Origin: an uncultured Paracoccaceae bacterium
GTDB lineage: Bacteria > Pseudomonadota > Alphaproteobacteria > Rhodobacterales > Rhodobacteraceae
Length of the DNA stretch: 64,000 bases
Direction: 5' to 3'
NCBI GenBank assembly: GCA_947495795.1
Contig: CANMAI010000011.1
Coordinates: 124,001-188,000, forward strand
The notes under the pieces are model-generated. The model was given only the letters and a program-made list of their open reading frames with translations, had not been told where the DNA came from and did not search any database. The position numbers were made by a program, and so were the translations under genes. Positions 1 to 7,132 of this stretch are shown piece by piece. Numbering within the stretch: the stretch's first letter is position 1; each line of letters starts with the position of its first letter.

Positions 1-332
1 ATACCGGCGGCAAGATCGGCCACATCGCCCGAGAGGACATCGGGCGTGTTGGTGACGGGAATGCCGCGATCACTCGCCGCCTCCACGTCAATTGTATCGT
101 AGCCCACGCCGTAATTTGCGATCATTCCGAGATTGGGCAGAGCATCCAGATAATCCGGCCCTACATGCGCATGGCCCTTCATTGCCATGCCGGTGATTTT
201 CTCCGCCACATCACGGGGGAGGGAGGAGGAGGGTGCGCCGGGCTCAATCGTGTGGAGCGTGAAACTTTCCTCCATTGGCCCCATATCCCATTTCGGATAG
301 GTGCCTGTGATCAGAATGTCTGGTTTGGTCAT
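1..332 (-). CDS. D-2-hydroxyacid dehydrogenase, N-terminal part (cut by window edge)
   Basis: The first 110 residues of a D-isomer-specific 2-hydroxyacid dehydrogenase are present; the rest lies outside the window. The stretch [14 protein letters not shown] followed by [18 protein letters not shown] is the usual end of the first catalytic lobe in the glyoxylate/hydroxypyruvate reductase branch. The NAD-binding Rossmann core is missing only because of the edge. The ATG at 332 has a strong ribosome site (GAGGGGG) just upstream. The gene is divergent from the sugar-acid genes at 414-3167, so it may reduce a 2-keto or semialdehyde product of that pathway, such as tartronate semialdehyde or hydroxypyruvate. 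The family is clear; the substrate is a guess. Confidence 0.8.
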   Translation of the reverse strand, partial: MTKPDILITGTYPKWDMGPMEESFTLHTIEPGAPSSSLPRDVAEKITGMAMKGHAHVGPDYLDALPNLGMIANYGVGYDTIDVEAASDRGIPVTNTPDVLSGDVADLAAG

Positions 333-413
333 GTGATCCCCCTCGGAAAGTGTTTTCTTGCTTTGGTACAGGACCTTGGCGATGGTTCAACTGAATTCGG
401 AGGGGGACAGACA

Positions 414-1517
414 TTGAGTACGTTAGCGATAACGGAAGTGATCCCGCAGCTGTTTGCCGTGCCACTGGCGGAAGTGCTGGTGGATGCGAAGCACGGGGAT
501 CACACGCATTTTGATCTGATAACGGTGGAGGTTGGCCTTTCGGACGGCTCACGCGGCGTGGGCTATACCTATACCGGCGGGCGCGGTGGGCGTGCGATCT
601 GGAGCGTACTGGAGCATGATCTGAAGCCCTATTTGCTGGGGCGAGACGCTGGCGATATCGCTGGGCTGAACGCTGCGATGGGTTGGCATCTGCACTATGT
701 GGGGCGGGGCGGGATTACCGGCTTTGCGATTTCTGCGGTTGACATCGCGCTCTGGGATGCGGTTGGGCACAGGCTCGGGCAACCCCTTTGGAAGATGGCT
801 GGAGGGGCCTCGCAGAGCTGCGGGGCATATGCCGGTGGGATTGATCTCGCCTTCTCGCAAGAGCGTTTGCTGGAGAATGTGGCAGGCTATCTGGAGGCCG
901 GTTTTGAGGGTGTGAAGATCAAGGTGGGCCGTCCCGATCTGGCCGAGGATGTGGCGCGGGCGGAGGCTGTGCGCGATCTGATCGGGCCGGAGCGGGATTT
1001 CATGGTGGATGCCAATTATGCGCTTTCCGTGGATCAAGCGATGGAGGCTGCCAAGGCCTTTGCACCGTTGGATATTCTCTGGTTCGAGGAGCCGATTATT
1101 CCGGAGGATCATGCGGGCTACAAACGGATTTTCGAGGCAACAGGTGTGCCGCTGGCACAGGGGGAGAACCTTCATACGATGGAGGAATTTGCGGCTGCTT
1201 TCGAGATGGGCGCGTTGAGTTTCATCCAGCCCGATGCTTCCAATTGCGGGGGGATCACGGGGTGGTTGGCGGTGGCGGAGAAGGCCCGGAAACTCGGTAT
1301 GCCTGTTTGCAGCCACGGGATGCAGGAACTGCATGTGAGCCTTGTTTCCGCACAGGAAAATGCGGGGCTTCTGGAGGTGCACTCTTTCCCGATTGATACC
1401 TACACAACGCGGCCGCTGGTGCTGGAGGCCGGGCGTGCTGTGGCGCCGGATGTGCCCGGAACGGGGGTTGTGTTTCGCTGGGATCTGCTGGCGCCGCATA
1501 GGGTAGCGGTTTCTTGA
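414..1517 (+). CDS. Mandelate racemase/muconate lactonizing enzyme family dehydratase
   Basis: A 367-residue enolase-superfamily protein, probably a sugar-acid dehydratase acting in the cytoplasm. Counting from a TTG start at 414, the visible active-site set is KIK at 168-170, DAN at 199-201, E225/E226, E251 (QGEN) and H301 (SHGM), which is the mandelate racemase subgroup pattern. TTG 414 is chosen because GGAGGGGG ends 7 bases upstream and the N-terminus then matches family length; the longer in-frame extension has no family features. The next genes are an HpcH/HpaI aldolase and a uronate dehydrogenase, which points to a galactarate/talarate- or aldarolactone-type substrate. The exact substrate cannot be read from sequence. 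Confidence 0.85.
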   Translation: MSTLAITEVIPQLFAVPLAEVLVDAKHGDHTHFDLITVEVGLSDGSRGVGYTYTGGRGGRAIWSVLEHDLKPYLLGRDAGDIAGLNAAMGWHLHYVGRGGITGFAISAVDIALWDAVGHRLGQPLWKMAGGASQSCGAYAGGIDLAFSQERLLENVAGYLEAGFEGVKIKVGRPDLAEDVARAEAVRDLIGPERDFMVDANYALSVDQAMEAAKAFAPLDILWFEEPIIPEDHAGYKRIFEATGVPLAQGENLHTMEEFAAAFEMGALSFIQPDASNCGGITGWLAVAEKARKLGMPVCSHGMQELHVSLVSAQENAGLLEVHSFPIDTYTTRPLVLEAGRAVAPDVPGTGVVFRWDLLAPHRVAVS

Positions 1518-1568
1518 CTTTCGGCGCGCTGAGGGAAACGGTGCCGGAAACAACATTGGGGAGTGGGT

Positions 1569-2342
1569 ATGACCGCATCGGTAAAAGAGAACTCATTTAA
1601 GCGGGCGATCCTGAAGGGTGAGGTTCAGCTTGGACTCTGGCTGAGTCTGTGTAGCAACATCGTGGCGGACGCGACCAAGGATGCGGGCTACGACTGGTGC
1701 CTTGTGGACATGGAGCATTCGCCGAACGAGGTTCCCTCCGTTCTGGCGCAGTTGCAGGCGCAGGAGGGGGGGACGTGTTCTTCGCTGGTGCGGCCTTACT
1801 GGAATGACACCGTGCTGGTGAAGCGGTTGCTGGATATCGGAGCGCAGACGCTGCTGTTTCCGATGGTGCAGAATGCGGAGGAGGCAGCTTCCGCCGTAAA
1901 ATCAACACGCTACCCGCCTCGCGGTGTGCGGGGTGTGAGCATGACGCAGCGGGGCAACCGGTATGGCCGGGCAAGCGACTACTTTGCGCAATGCGAGCAG
2001 GAGACTTGCGTTTTGGTGCAGGTGGAGACGCTGGAAGCGCTTGAGAACGTTGAAGAAATTGCAGTAGTGGACGGGGTGGACGGTGTGTTTTTCGGGCCTG
2101 CGGATGTTGCGGCGAGTATGGGGAAGATTGGTGATATAAATAACCAGGCGGTTTGGGATGTGATTTTTGAAGCCGCCGAGAAGGTGATTACCTTGGGAAA
2201 GCCGGTGGGTACTCTGATTGGGGATGTTGCGCGTATCAGGGAATGTATTGACCGGGGCTTTACGTTCATCGCTTGTGGAAGTGATCTGGGGCTTGTGGCA
2301 CGTGGGGCCGAGGGGCTTCTGGCGAACGTTCGGAAAGGTTGA
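1569..2342 (+). CDS. HpcH/HpaI family aldolase
   Basis: A 257-residue class II aldolase that should split a 2-keto-3-deoxy acid into pyruvate and an aldehyde, like 2-dehydro-3-deoxyglucarate aldolase (GarL) or HpaI. The family signature is complete: DMEH with catalytic His50, RGVRG near 119, the metal ligand Glu153 in QVET, and GPADVA around 177 with Asp179. ATG 1569 follows GGGGAG at 5 bases; an in-frame GTG at 1563 is less well placed. The gene starts 52 bases after the dehydratase and ends 3 bases before the uronate dehydrogenase gene, so the three are almost certainly one transcript. The role as aldarate-pathway aldolase is inferred from that context. Confidence 0.85.
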   Translation: MTASVKENSFKRAILKGEVQLGLWLSLCSNIVADATKDAGYDWCLVDMEHSPNEVPSVLAQLQAQEGGTCSSLVRPYWNDTVLVKRLLDIGAQTLLFPMVQNAEEAASAVKSTRYPPRGVRGVSMTQRGNRYGRASDYFAQCEQETCVLVQVETLEALENVEEIAVVDGVDGVFFGPADVAASMGKIGDINNQAVWDVIFEAAEKVITLGKPVGTLIGDVARIRECIDRGFTFIACGSDLGLVARGAEGLLANVRKG

Positions 2343-2345
2343 TTT

Positions 2346-3167
2346 ATGACTGTGATTGCAATGACAGGGGCTGCCGGGCGGCTGGCCGGATATCTGCGCG
2401 AGCCAATGCTGGCAAGGGCTTCGAAGGTTATTCTGACAGATATTGCGGAGCTGGAGAGCCTTCAGCCTAACGAGGAATTTCGGGCGGCGGATCTGGCCGA
2501 TTTCGAGGCGGTGAAGGCCGCGCTGGACGGCGCGGATGTTGTCGTGCATTTCGGGGCCATCGCGGATGAAGCGCCCTGGGACGAGATCTGGGGCCCGAAT
2601 TTCGTCGGTGCCCGGAATGTCTGGGAAGCCTGCTATCAGCTTGGGATCAAACGGATAATCTATGCGTCCAGCATCCATGCAGTGGGGATGTATCCGCGAA
2701 CGCAGCGGATCGGGGTGGATACGCCGCATCATCCCGACAGTTTTTACGGGCTTTCCAAGTGTTTTGCAGAGAATTTGGGGCGGCTTTACTGGGAGAAGCG
2801 CGGGATTGAGAGTGTTCATCTTCGAATTTACTCGTGCGCGGCGGTGAACAATGAACGCTCGCTTGGGAGCTGGCTGAGCGTGAAGGATCTTGTGCAACTG
2901 GTTGAAAAATCTCTGGATTGTCCGATTGTCGGCTGCTCCATCATTTACGGTGTGTCCAACAATGACAGGGTGCCCGTGGACAATGAGGGCGCGCGTTTTC
3001 TGGGCTACCAGCCCAATGACAACGCGGAGACTTTTGCCGCCGAAGTGTTCGCCAACCTCAAGACGCCGGACCCTTCGGACCCCGCGCAGCTGCACCATGG
3101 CGGAGTGTTTGCCAAGACGGACCTTGGGCAATCGGGCCAGGCGTTGATGGATATCAAGGCTGAATAG
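2346..3167 (+). CDS. udh: Uronate dehydrogenase-like NAD-dependent epimerase/dehydratase family protein
   Basis: A 273-residue short-chain (extended SDR) protein with the nucleotide-binding TGAAGRLAG at about 7-15, YASS at 106-109 and the catalytic pair Y134/K138 in YGLSK. Segments such as YGLSKCFAENLGRLY and FLGYQPNDNAE closely resemble Agrobacterium uronate dehydrogenase, which oxidises galacturonate or glucuronate to the aldarolactone with NAD. It is the last gene of the three-gene run from 414, 3 bases after the aldolase gene. Together they would make the start, middle and cleavage step of an oxidative hexuronate pathway. Another sugar epimerase activity is possible, but the resemblance to Udh is strong. 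Confidence 0.75.
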   Translation: MTVIAMTGAAGRLAGYLREPMLARASKVILTDIAELESLQPNEEFRAADLADFEAVKAALDGADVVVHFGAIADEAPWDEIWGPNFVGARNVWEACYQLGIKRIIYASSIHAVGMYPRTQRIGVDTPHHPDSFYGLSKCFAENLGRLYWEKRGIESVHLRIYSCAAVNNERSLGSWLSVKDLVQLVEKSLDCPIVGCSIIYGVSNNDRVPVDNEGARFLGYQPNDNAETFAAEVFANLKTPDPSDPAQLHHGGVFAKTDLGQSGQALMDIKAE

Positions 3168-3202
3168 AGCAAGTATTCGCGAATGCGCGGGAAAGGCTGG
3201 GT

Positions 3203-3994
3203 TTGGTAGTGCAAAAAACCGTTCTGCTGGTTGGCGCGGGCAATATGGGCTTCGCGATGCTCTCCGGATGGCTCCGAGAGACTGATGGGCTGAGGCTTCA
3301 GGTAATCGATCCCGTTGCTGCGTTGAGAGAGCGGGCGGCGGGCGTGGGAGCGGAGGTATTCGATACTGTTCGCTCGGTGCCGAAGGAGATGGATCTCATC
3401 GTGCTGGCTGTCAAGCCGCAGGTGATGGACAAGGTGGCCCCCGATTTCGCGGATTTTCCGGGTGCGGTGGCGAGCGTTGCGGCAGGTGTTTCCGTGGCCC
3501 GTTTGCGGGGGCTGGTGGGGGAGCGGCCTATCGTGCGGGTCATGCCGAACACGCCGGCGGCGATCGGGCAGGGGATGAGCGTGAGTTATGCTGAGAGCGC
3601 CGACGAGAACTTGCGCGCGCTGGTGGACAGGCTGATGGGCGTTGTGGGCGAGACGGCCTGGATCGCGGACGAGCGCCTGATGGATGCAGTAACGGCGATC
3701 AGCGGCTCTGGCCCTGCCTATGTGTTCCACTTCATCGAGTGTTTGGCGGCGGCTGGCGCGAAACTGGGCCTGCCAGAAGCGCTGGCCATGCAGCTTGCCC
3801 GGCAGACCGTGGCAGGTGCAGGTGCGCTTGCTCGCGAGGCCGAAGTGGGGCCGGATGTGCTGCGCGAGCAGGTGACAAGCCCTGGCGGGACGACGGCGGC
3901 GGCTTTGGCTGTGCTGCGGGAGACCGGTGCCCTGGAGCGGCTGATTGAAGAAGCGGCGGAGGCAGCACGGAACCGAGGGCGGGAACTAGGATAA
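3203..3994 (+). CDS. proC: Pyrroline-5-carboxylate reductase
   Basis: A 263-residue, full-length ProC that reduces 1-pyrroline-5-carboxylate to proline with NAD(P)H in the cytoplasm. The Rossmann motif GAGNMG lies near the N-terminus, VKP in the middle, and the family signature SGSGPAY plus the C-terminal EQVTSPGGTTAA are intact. The start is TTG 3203, preceded by GAAAGG at about 6 bases; no ATG is better placed. It lies 35 bases after the udh-like gene on the same strand. Two decayed copies of its 3' end lie downstream at 5625-6002 and 6241-6453, ending in the same EAAxxRGREL tail. This is the only copy that still has the N-terminal domain. Confidence 0.93.
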   Translation: MVVQKTVLLVGAGNMGFAMLSGWLRETDGLRLQVIDPVAALRERAAGVGAEVFDTVRSVPKEMDLIVLAVKPQVMDKVAPDFADFPGAVASVAAGVSVARLRGLVGERPIVRVMPNTPAAIGQGMSVSYAESADENLRALVDRLMGVVGETAWIADERLMDAVTAISGSGPAYVFHFIECLAAAGAKLGLPEALAMQLARQTVAGAGALAREAEVGPDVLREQVTSPGGTTAAALAVLRETGALERLIEEAAEAARNRGRELG

Positions 3995-4007
3995 TTGGAA
4001 ACGGCTT

Positions 4008-4030
4008 ACCCGACCGGTTAGCCGGGTTTT
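4008..4030 (+). terminator. Possible terminator after proC
   Basis: ACCCG at 4008-4012 can pair with CGGGT at 4023-4027 and is followed by a short T run. The stem is only 5 bp (an alternative CCGG/CCGG stem is inside it), so this is a weak candidate. It lies 14 bases after the proC stop. Confidence 0.3.
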
Positions 4031-4395
4031 GCGACGGTAAAATGACCTGCCTTCCCGATTGAACACGCTCGACCACCAGTTGGCCCCTTGTCCGTGACCT
4101 TCTAGACGTCGTGAGGATGCTCTTGAGCCTGCGGACTGCTCGCCTGAATTCCGGGAGGCACGGGAAGGTTACTCGCGGAGGGTGGGCTGCTCTGATCTGC
4201 TGGCCGACCGCGCCCTAGTTCGGCAGACGAACGGCTGTGAGAAACGGGTGTTGGGCAAAATTACCCACACCATAGAGCGGGGCGGTACGTGTGCGTTTGC
4301 CAGCGGATAAGTGCAGGTTTGGCATCCCTCTTGGTTTGCGATTGACGCCGCTCTGCGCGTTGTTAGGCTGGCGCAAATTTTTGGAGGATGGGTTC
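4031..4395. other. Noncoding gap, no gene seen
   Basis: I find no convincing reading frame, tRNA fold or repeat in these 365 bases between proC and the lipoprotein gene. The last part must hold the promoter and ribosome site (GGAGG at 4383-4387) of the lipoprotein gene. Confidence 0.5.
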
Positions 4396-4677
4396 ATGAA
4401 AGTTCTGCCTTTGATGGCTTCTGCTGCGATTTTGGTGTTGGGTGCGTGCGATGCTGGTATCGGTGGTGGCGGCAACCCAAGTGAGGCCAATCTAACGGAA
4501 CAGGCCGTGGAGGGCGGTGTGATGCTGTCCGGCAATGCGGGTGCCAATTTCGATGATGACGACATCCGCTCGCTTCTGGTGGAGCCTGTCTGCACGCGCA
4601 ACGGGATGAGCATAGCCGAGATCTCGATTGACCGACAGGCGGATGGCGGCGCGCTTGTTTCTGCCCGCTGCGGCTAA
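4396..4677 (+). CDS. Small predicted lipoprotein
   Basis: A 93-residue protein of unknown function. The N-terminus MKVLPLMASAAILVLGAC is a lipoprotein signal peptide with a lipobox (LGAC), so the mature protein should be a short lipid-anchored protein beginning at that Cys. The rest is acidic in the middle (a run of four Asp) and has two more Cys near 66 and 92 that could form a disulfide. ATG 4396 follows GGAGG at 8 bases. It lies in the decayed zone behind proC, but its own frame, start and signal are intact. I do not recognise a family; small lipoproteins of this kind are common in Rhodobacteraceae. Confidence 0.7.
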   Translation: MKVLPLMASAAILVLGACDAGIGGGGNPSEANLTEQAVEGGVMLSGNAGANFDDDDIRSLLVEPVCTRNGMSIAEISIDRQADGGALVSARCG

Positions 4678-4691
4678 GGGCGATCAGCCGG

Positions 4692-5615
4692 ACGTGCTAT
4701 CTGCATATCGGGCTGTCGAAGACAGGCTCGACCTCTATCCAGTTGACATGCCAGTAGAACAAGGCGGCGCTGCGGTCGGCTGGCTACCTTTATCCGACTG
4801 CCGAGATCAACCACATGCAGCTGAACACCTATTTCAGCGAGGATTTGGTGCGCCCGCGCCCGAGCTTGACATCGTTATGTCTGGCGAGGGGGGCGCCACC
4901 ATGAACTCCCCGGTTCTGGCAAAGGTGGTGGCCTTTTGCGGCACGCTGGCCGCGCGTGGTGGGGATCGTCTATGTGCGCCATCCCTTCGACTGGCTAGTA
5001 TCCGCGTCACAACGGCTGGTGAAGGTCGGCAAGCGGACGGAGGCGCAGCTGGATCTGTTGCGGGGACGCCCGCGCTTTGCCAAATGGCTGGGTCGGCTGA
5101 AGGGCCATTTCGCGGAAGATTGCCTCGTCGTGCGGCCCTTCGCGCGGGATCAGCTTATCGACGGGGATGTGACCGTTGATTTGCTGTGAACGATCGGGAT
5201 GACGCCGGAGGCGATTGCGGGGCTGGAGATCGCAAAGGCGAATTCCAGCCTGAGCTATGAGGCGTTCCTGCTGGCAAGCGCGCTGGCCGCGGCGTTGCCG
5301 GAGGAGGACGGCAAGATGCGCACCGACCGGGCGAATGCGATGGACCATATTCTGGAGAAGATCCGGGGAGCCAAGTTCGGTGTATCGGCCGAGGTGATGG
5401 CGCAGGCCGAAGAGGTCTATGCGGAGGATATCGCGGCGCTGGAGGCGCAGTTCGGCCTGCGGTTTTCCAGGCCGCAGACAGTGGTGTCCGCCCCGGTCTG
5501 GGGCCCGGAGACCCTGACCGATATTGTGCAGCGGATGGATAGGATCCAGCTTGAGAACGAATACTATCGGCGGGTGGTAAAGGATCTGCGGGCCAAGCTG
5601 GCGGAGAGGGAGTGA
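4692..5615 (+). pseudogene. Decayed sulfotransferase-family gene
   Basis: Pieces of one sulfotransferase-like protein can be read in order. HIGLSKTGSTSIQ (from 4704) is the 5'-phosphosulfate loop. NKAALRSAGYLYP follows after an in-frame TAG at 4755-4757. A piece in another frame (PELDIVMSGEGGATMNSP, about 4860-4915) comes next. Then IVYVRHPFDWLVSASQRL, from about 4965, is the 3'-phosphate-binding motif, and RPFARDQL with DVTVDLL leads to a TGA at 5187-5189. IAKANSSLSYEAFLL and a C-terminal coiled coil end at 5615. TGA 4902 also interrupts the main frame. With three stops and a frame excursion I call it a pseudogene that once encoded a PAPS-dependent transferase of about 300 residues. No start codon is evident. 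Confidence 0.7.
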
Positions 5616-5624
5616 CTGGTCTGC

Positions 5625-6002
5625 TTGGAGGACAGCGTCGGACATGTGACTGGAACCGTGGGGGAGGTCGCCCGGATGGGCGATGAGGCAGGTGTTGATA
5701 CTTTGATGGTGATGGATGGCCCGCGTCCTGCTGATGTATTTCACTTCGTCGCGTGCTTTGCAGCGGCCGGAGAGAAGCCGGAGCCTGCGCTGGCGATGCA
5801 GTTGGCCCGGCAAACGGTGGCCGGGGCCGGAGCGCTGGCCCGGGCGGCAGATGTCGGCCCGGACGTTTTGCGCGAACAGGTGACGAGCCCGGGGGGGACG
5901 ACGGCTGCCGCTTTGGGTGTGCTGCGGGAGACGGGGGCCTTGGAGCGGCTGGTTGCGGAAGCTGCTGAGGCGGCGTGGGATCGGGGGAGAGAGTTGGGGT
6001 GA
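5625..6002 (+). pseudogene. Degenerate second copy of the proC 3' end
   Basis: The encoded sequence aligns with the last 120 or so residues of ProC at 3203-3994. ALAMQLARQTVAGAGALAR, then VGPDVLREQVTSPGGTTAAA, then VLRETGALERLV and RGRELG are shared almost word for word. The upstream part (VGE, then a scrambled region in place of the SGSGPAY signature, then VFHFVACFAAAG) is badly degraded. There is no Rossmann domain, so it cannot be an active reductase. DNA identity to the intact copy is clearly lower than protein identity, which suggests an old duplication or a segment from a related genome. The stop at 6000-6002 overlaps the ATG of the next small gene. Confidence 0.8.
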
Positions 6003-6217
6003 TGCCGGGACGGGCCCGACGTTTCGCAAATAGAGTGCTTCCGTTCATATGGGCGGGAGTTATTGCGTGGCTGGTGTACTTTGCTTGGACGGCAACGGGC
6101 TATTTGCGCCTCGCGGGCGATCCCTGCATTGAGCGAATGGAGGAAGGCGACATCATTGATGTTGGTGTTGAGTATGTTTGTGAGGATGGAGAGATGCGGC
6201 GTTTGCCCGGGCTTTAG
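6002..6217 (+). CDS. Small predicted membrane protein
   Basis: A 71-residue protein of unknown function. A basic N-terminus (MPGRARRFANR) is followed by one hydrophobic segment at about 12-33, then a short acidic tail with two Cys (at about 45 and 59). This predicts a single-pass membrane protein with the tail outside. The ATG overlaps the stop of the proC remnant (TGATG), so translation may be coupled or the overlap accidental. I do not recognise the family. Confidence is moderate because the gene sits between two proC relics. Confidence 0.4.
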   Translation: MPGRARRFANRVLPFIWAGVIAWLVYFAWTATGYLRLAGDPCIERMEEGDIIDVGVEYVCEDGEMRRLPGL

Positions 6218-6240
6218 GGTGATCGGGTGGAGAAGAGAAG

Positions 6241-6453
6241 GTGTGGATATCGGATGAGTTGCGTCCCGTGCTTGTGGACATAGCCCGAAGCATTCAGGCC
6301 CTTGGGGGTGTGTTCTCAGATTGTTTTTCCGAAGAGATGCAAAGAGCGACCACGGCTGTGGTGATGGGTGTGCTGCGGGAGACCGGGGTTGTGGAACGGC
6401 TCGTGAGTGAAGCAGATGAGGCGGCGTGGGACCGTGGGAGAGAGTTGGAGTAA
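6241..6453 (+). pseudogene. Third, shorter remnant of the proC 3' end
   Basis: From about 6346 the frame reads TTAVVMGVLRETGVVERLVSEADEAAWDRGRELE, the same C-terminal helix and tail as ProC and its second copy; in the present quote only the first 20 residues matter for the match (TTA, VLRETG). The DNA is closest to the second copy, sharing GAGGCGGCGTGG before the RGREL codons. The preceding part of the frame (6241-6345) has no resemblance to ProC. It is too short to be functional and is best read as another duplicated end, about 35 codons long. Confidence 0.65.
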
Positions 6454-6592
6454 CTAAATACTTAGAAGACTTTTAGATAGGCAAGCCAAAATAAATATTA
6501 ATACCAGTGCAGGTGGTGTCGTAGAGAGGTTGAATCACAAAATGAAAGTGAGAATTTACTCTATTTACTAATATTGGGACAATAACCATCAT

Positions 6593-6796
6593 TCAAAACA
6601 GGAAAGTTATAATTGGGATCCACCAGCTGAATATCATGAAGCCTAGGACCATAAGGCACACAAATGATATTAGTACGGTTCCGACCAATATTGATCTAAG
6701 CCAATTATTTCTGGCATCCGCCGTTCGCGTGAATATCCGGTTTGTGTATGATGAGATGCAAAACGCGACAATGCCCAGCACAAATACAAAGATCAA
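6593..6796 (-). CDS. Small two-helix membrane protein
   Basis: A 67-residue protein with two strongly hydrophobic stretches (about 1-14 and 37-66) separated by a basic, polar loop (NRIFTRTADARNN), predicting two membrane spans. The start is TTG 6796, preceded by GGAGAA at 6 bases, a good ribosome site. The gene lies in an AT-rich stretch (about 6454-6850) that is unlike its GC-rich surroundings, consistent with acquisition from elsewhere. I do not recognise the family. No partner gene is next to it. Confidence 0.45.
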   Translation of the reverse strand: MIFVFVLGIVAFCISSYTNRIFTRTADARNNWLRSILVGTVLISFVCLMVLGFMIFSWWIPIITFLF

Positions 6797-6899
6797 AGAG
6801 ACTTCTCCTATATTGAGGTATAATCAGAAGTTGGGATCTTCAATGCAATCACGGATTAGATCTTTGGGCAAGCATGGCACGGAATCAAGGCCGAAGGCC

Positions 6900-7041
6900 G
6901 CCGTGCCAGCGCCTGCCCGTCCCGGCGGGCTGGCGCTTTGGTTGTCGTAGGCGAGATGATTGGGATTCAGATATTTGGCTGGCATAAAGTGCTTTGGCCA
7001 TGAGGCAGTTGCGCCATCCCACGGGCAGGCGCTGGCACGGC
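6900..7041. repeat. 21-bp perfect inverted repeat pair
   Basis: GCCGTGCCAGCGCCTGCCCG(T) at 6900-6920 returns as its exact reverse complement at 7021-7041, 100 bases away. The left copy also folds on itself with the following bases (AGCGCC at 6908-6913 with GGCGCT at 6931-6936). Both copies are followed by the direct repeat TTGGTTGTCGT. No gene lies between them. Nothing else is seen in 6797-7064. Confidence 0.7.
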
Positions 7042-7064
7042 TTGTGCTTTTGGTTGTCGTGGAT

Positions 7065-7122
7065 GGTGGGTTTCTCCCACCCTACATTGGGGTGTCGGGT
7101 GGTGGGTTTACACCCACCCTAC
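7065..7122. repeat. Tandem GGTGGG...CCCACCCTAC hairpins
   Basis: Two short hairpins of the same design stand side by side: GGTGGG/CCCACC with CTAC after it at 7065-7085, and again at 7101-7122. They lie just beyond the fdsA stop (7133) and could end that transcript. GTGGGT/ACCCAC hairpins of this kind are, to my knowledge, a frequent repeat in Rhodobacteraceae genomes. Confidence 0.6.
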
Positions 7123-7132
7123 GGGAGCGGGG

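Noticed and set aside
4031-4395. Possible tRNA or small RNA in the gap after proC
   Set aside because: No cloverleaf or terminator with T run could be traced by eye, apart from the weak hairpin at 4008-4030.
4902-5189. TGA codons in the sulfotransferase frame as selenocysteine
   Set aside because: The family does not use selenocysteine, there is also an in-frame TAG, and part of the sequence continues in another frame.
5007-6029. Long minus-strand frame opposite the sulfotransferase remnant
   Set aside because: Its residues are mostly Arg, Pro, His and Gln, the composition of an antisense frame; the plus strand carries readable sulfotransferase and ProC motifs.
3203-6453. Functional duplicate proline biosynthesis genes
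   Set aside because: The second and third copies lack the NAD-binding domain and the conserved SGSGPAY signature.
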